From Arthrobacter jiangjiafuii (GTDB lineage: Bacteria > Actinomycetota > Actinomycetes > Actinomycetales > Micrococcaceae): a stretch of DNA of 64,000 nucleotides. The notes beneath the pieces were generated by a model, which was not told the origin of the DNA, did not search any database, and was given only the letters and a program-made list of their open reading frames with translations. Of the stretch, positions 61,407 through 64,000 are shown one piece after another. The DNA lies in NCBI RefSeq assembly GCF_018622995.1, contig NZ_CP076022.1:186001-250000 (forward strand), given 5' to 3'. Positions within the stretch are counted from its first letter, which is position 1. Each line of letters starts with the position of its first letter. Both the position numbers and the translations under genes were made by a program.

Positions 61407-62351
61407 CTAGCCAGTGGCAGCGGCCAGCCGGGCGATCCGCGCCCGGGCGGACTTCTCACTCGGACCCATCGGCCCCAGCCCCAGCCGGATGACGCCGAGC
61501 ACCAGTTTCACGGGAAACCTCATCGGCACCGGGACCGGTCCCAGATGCGGCGCCTTCAGCCCAAGCAGCTCGCGGTGCCGCGGCTCCAGCGAGGCCACCG
61601 CGCCGGCAAACAGGATCCGGTATCCGGGCAGCTGGGAGCGCGGCAGCGGCGGACGGCGGAGGAAGCGCACCGCCTCGGCGACGTACTCGCTGTGCCGCAG
61701 CTCGCCGTCGTACGCTGCCATCTGGGCGCGCAGCTCCGCCTCCGAGCGCGGCGGATCGGCGATGCGCATCAGCTCACCGGCCACCGCCCACTCGGCAACG
61801 TAGGCGTCGGGCCCGCCCGGAATCGGACCGCCGAAGCGCTGATGCGAACTCAGGAACGCGTCGGTGAACGCCAGATGCACCCAGCGGGCGATCTCCGGAT
61901 CATTCGCCGAGTAGGGGCGTTCGACGCCGGCGGCATCCTCATAGGTCCCGTGGACGCGCTCATGCAGGCGCAGCACCCACTCCGACCCGGAACGCGCCGC
62001 CCCCGTGTCCCCGTAGGTGACGGTGAAGATCCAGCGAATGGTTCCGGCCAGCCGGCCCAGCGGATCGGCCTTGTAGTCGGAGAAGTCGTGGACCCCGGCC
62101 ATCGCCCCCGGATGCAGGGCCTGCAGCAGCAGGGCACGGATGCCGGCGATGATCGGGGTCATGGACCCGTGCACCGCCCAGACGGCGGACTCCGGGCCGA
62201 AGTGCCCGACGTCGTCGCCCTTGGCCAGGTCCAGCTCCCACTGCGGAATCTCGGTGGCATTGTTGCTGAACGTACCGACCAGCTGGCGGCGCCAGGTCTC
62301 CAGGATTTTTAGCACCCCACCAGTCAACAGCCCGGAGCGCCGCCGCGCCAC
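61407..62351 (-). CDS. Oxygenase MpaB-family (DUF2236) protein
   Basis: 314 residues. DUF2236 signature LLLQALHPGAMAGVHDFSDY, DPLGRLAGTIRWIF, LHERVHGTY and ARWVHLAFTDAF; the histidines would bind heme as in latex clearing protein and MpaB. Substrate unknown. GTG start only 6 bases after the JetC stop, so it is in the same operon, where JetD is usual. Confidence 0.85.
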   Translation of the reverse strand: MARRRSGLLTGGVLKILETWRRQLVGTFSNNATEIPQWELDLAKGDDVGHFGPESAVWAVHGSMTPIIAGIRALLLQALHPGAMAGVHDFSDYKADPLGRLAGTIRWIFTVTYGDTGAARSGSEWVLRLHERVHGTYEDAAGVERPYSANDPEIARWVHLAFTDAFLSSHQRFGGPIPGGPDAYVAEWAVAGELMRIADPPRSEAELRAQMAAYDGELRHSEYVAEAVRFLRRPPLPRSQLPGYRILFAGAVASLEPRHRELLGLKAPHLGPVPVPMRFPVKLVLGVIRLGLGPMGPSEKSARARIARLAAATG

Positions 62352-62357
62352 ACCTGA

Positions 62358-64000
62358 TTAGCGCAGCAGGATGTTCACCGGCTGCGAGACGGAGCCGCGG
62401 CGGATCTCCCGTTCCAGCACACCGGAGCGGTTGACGGCGTCGTCGCGCAGGATTTCGGTGACCGAGCCCAGGAAGCGGGACAGGTCCACCTTGTCCTCGG
62501 GAGCCGCGAGCAGCAGCTGGAAGCCGAACTCGTGCAGGGCGTTGATGGACGCCTCGGCGAAGGACAGGGACGACTTCACAAACGCCTCATCCATCATCAC
62601 CGTGCCGTAGGTGCTGAAGCCCTGGGACACGATGCCCAGCTGGTAGGCCAGCGCCGAGGCCATGATGAACGCGGTGAACCGCTGGCCCTCGCCGCCGGAC
62701 ATCAGCGACGCCTGCAGGTTGGTGTACGCCTGGCCGTTGGCGAGGCGGTGCGTGCAGGTGATGGTCACGTGCGAGCGGACATCCAGGACCTCGGCCCGCC
62801 AGCGGCGCTCCTCCGGATCCTTCAGCCGGTCCACCAGCGCCTCGAGCGCTGAGTAGCGGGCGTCCATGTCCGCCTTGTTCTGCCGCATCCCCATCATCGG
62901 CAGCGCGTTCTTCAGCTCGGTGCGGAACTTGTGCGCGGCGTCGGGAACCGTGGTCTTGACCTCGATCTCCAGGTGGCTGTCCACATGGTATTCCACCCGC
63001 TGCAGCACCGAATTCAGCGGCAGCAGGCGTGAGGAGATGCTGCGCCGTTCCTCGTCCAGCAGCGCGAGCAGGTCGCTGAACCGCTCGTAGGTGCGGTTGT
63101 TGAAGTATTCCCGGAACTCGGTTTCGTGCTGCGGCAGGCCCTCGGAGATGATGCTCTCGAACCGCTCGGCGTAGGCGCCGGCGGCGTCCACCGAGGTGCC
63201 GAAGTCCGACCCCCACTTGTCGGTGAACGTCTCGAAGGTCCGCTCGAGCCGGTTCTTGGTTTCCAGCAGCGTCTTTTCCAGCCGGGCGCCCTCGGTGATC
63301 AGGCTGCGCTCCACTTCCGCTGCGGCCTCCTGCAGGCGCACGACGTCGGTGATCTCGCCGAAGGGGGCGAAGAGTTCCTCCAGCGCCTCCTGCAACCCGG
63401 CATCCAGAATGCCCAGCGCCTTGGCGGCCAGAGTGTCCCGGCGCTCGGTGGCACCGGCGAGCTGTTCCCTGATGCGGGCCAGGTCGCCCTTGAGCACGCC
63501 GATCTTCTCGATCGACGCGGTGTGGTCCAGTTCGGCGGTGTCCAGCTCGAAACGGATCTGCTCCAGGTCGGTATTGGCGTCCCGGGCGGAATCCAGTGCG
63601 TCGGTGGCGGCAGCAACGGCGTCGCGCTGCGCTGAAGCGGAGAGCTCCTCGAAGGAGCGCGCGTCTGCGGCGACCCGGCGGACGGCGGCGAGCCGGCTGA
63701 CCAGCTCGGCCTGCGTCTGCGCCTGCGCCTGGGAGCGGGAATCCGCCTCGCTGTAGCGGTCCCGCAGGGCCAGCAGCTCGTTGCCGAGCGCGGCCACGGT
63801 GTCCTTGTTGTCAAAGCCCAGGACGTTGTCCGAGGCCTTCGCGTGCCGGTCATCCTTCTCCGTGGTGGAGGAGTTGCGCTTGACCGCGCCGCCCAGGCTC
63901 ACGCCGCGGGAGAGCCCGGCGAGCTCGTCCGGATCCTCCACACAGACAAAGTCATAGTGCGCGGTGATCTTGCGGGCCACCCAGCGGCCCATTTCGGAAT
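62358..64000 (-). CDS. JetC-like SMC/MukB-type ATPase of a Wadjet system (C-terminal half)
   Basis: About 545 C-terminal residues; the N-terminal ATP site lies beyond the window. COG4913 features: EKDDRHAKASDNVLGFDNKD (after the hinge side), a long coiled coil (about residues 65-270 of this part), then the C-terminal head with signature MSGGEGQRFTAFIMASALAY, Walker B TVMMDEAF and LLLAAPEDK. JetC forms the motor of Wadjet plasmid-cleaving complexes. JetA and JetB are expected to the right. Confidence 0.85.
   Translation of the reverse strand, partial: SEMGRWVARKITAHYDFVCVEDPDELAGLSRGVSLGGAVKRNSSTTEKDDRHAKASDNVLGFDNKDTVAALGNELLALRDRYSEADSRSQAQAQTQAELVSRLAAVRRVAADARSFEELSASAQRDAVAAATDALDSARDANTDLEQIRFELDTAELDHTASIEKIGVLKGDLARIREQLAGATERRDTLAAKALGILDAGLQEALEELFAPFGEITDVVRLQEAAAEVERSLITEGARLEKTLLETKNRLERTFETFTDKWGSDFGTSVDAAGAYAERFESIISEGLPQHETEFREYFNNRTYERFSDLLALLDEERRSISSRLLPLNSVLQRVEYHVDSHLEIEVKTTVPDAAHKFRTELKNALPMMGMRQNKADMDARYSALEALVDRLKDPEERRWRAEVLDVRSHVTITCTHRLANGQAYTNLQASLMSGGEGQRFTAFIMASALAYQLGIVSQGFSTYGTVMMDEAFVKSSLSFAEASINALHEFGFQLLLAAPEDKVDLSRFLGSVTEILRDDAVNRSGVLEREIRRGSVSQPVNILLR

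Overview
High-GC Gram-positive (actinobacterial) chromosome, most like Arthrobacter or a close relative in the Micrococcaceae. The evidence is the 16S/23S sequence style, the purS-purQ-purL order, a DnaX of about 990 residues with a long Pro/Ala/Gln-rich linker, a small SRP RNA beside dnaX, and GTG/TTG starts with GGAGG-type ribosome sites. This placement comes from family knowledge, not a database search.

Layout. 1-14461 is host core: purL (partial)-purQ-purS; a zinc-ribbon protein; a DUF4442 protein; an SSI-like lipoprotein; an SRPBCC protein overlapping a glycosylase-like gene; an OhrR/MarR regulator with a perfect palindromic operator; two small unknown genes; aspartokinase with an apparent internal beta-subunit start; an ABC exporter pair; recR; dnaX; the SRP RNA; a GNAT acetyltransferase. 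14462-20880 is a complete rRNA operon (16S-23S-5S, no spacer tRNA) with promoter, processing stems and terminators. 20887-21934 holds a lipoprotein and tRNA-Ser(GGA).

21906-59191 is a 37.3-kb siphovirus-type prophage in the 3' end of tRNA-Ser, bounded by a 29-bp direct repeat. A tyrosine integrase and a small membrane protein read rightward next to attL. Nearly everything else forms one long leftward operon starting at a divergent repressor/Cro switch near 57.35-57.49 kb: Cro and an excisionase-like protein, a chain of tiny overlapping early genes, RecE-like nuclease, SSB, NrdH redoxin, replication protein, RusA resolvase, HNH nuclease, terminase, portal, MuF, scaffold, capsid, head-tail connectors, tail tube, frameshifted tail chaperones, tape measure, tail tip proteins, M23 endolysin and holin. 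Between the switch and attR lie the repressor, a second HTH gene and a three-gene leftward cassette behind a promoter with a perfect 22-bp palindrome.

59192-64000 returns to host: the displaced tRNA terminator, a PAP2-family membrane protein, a DsbA-like lipoprotein, an MpaB/DUF2236 oxygenase-like gene, and the C-terminal half of a JetC (COG4913) SMC-like ATPase of a Wadjet-type system, with no JetD gene where one is normally found.

Most notable: a -1 frameshift signal in the tail chaperones; a large terminase split by a +1 frame change; integrase arm-type repeats at both prophage ends; the attR-side cassette; a leaderless membrane gene on the opposite strand inside the tail operon; a terminator embedded in a coding sequence; and micro-genes of 24-58 codons linked by ATGA overlaps.
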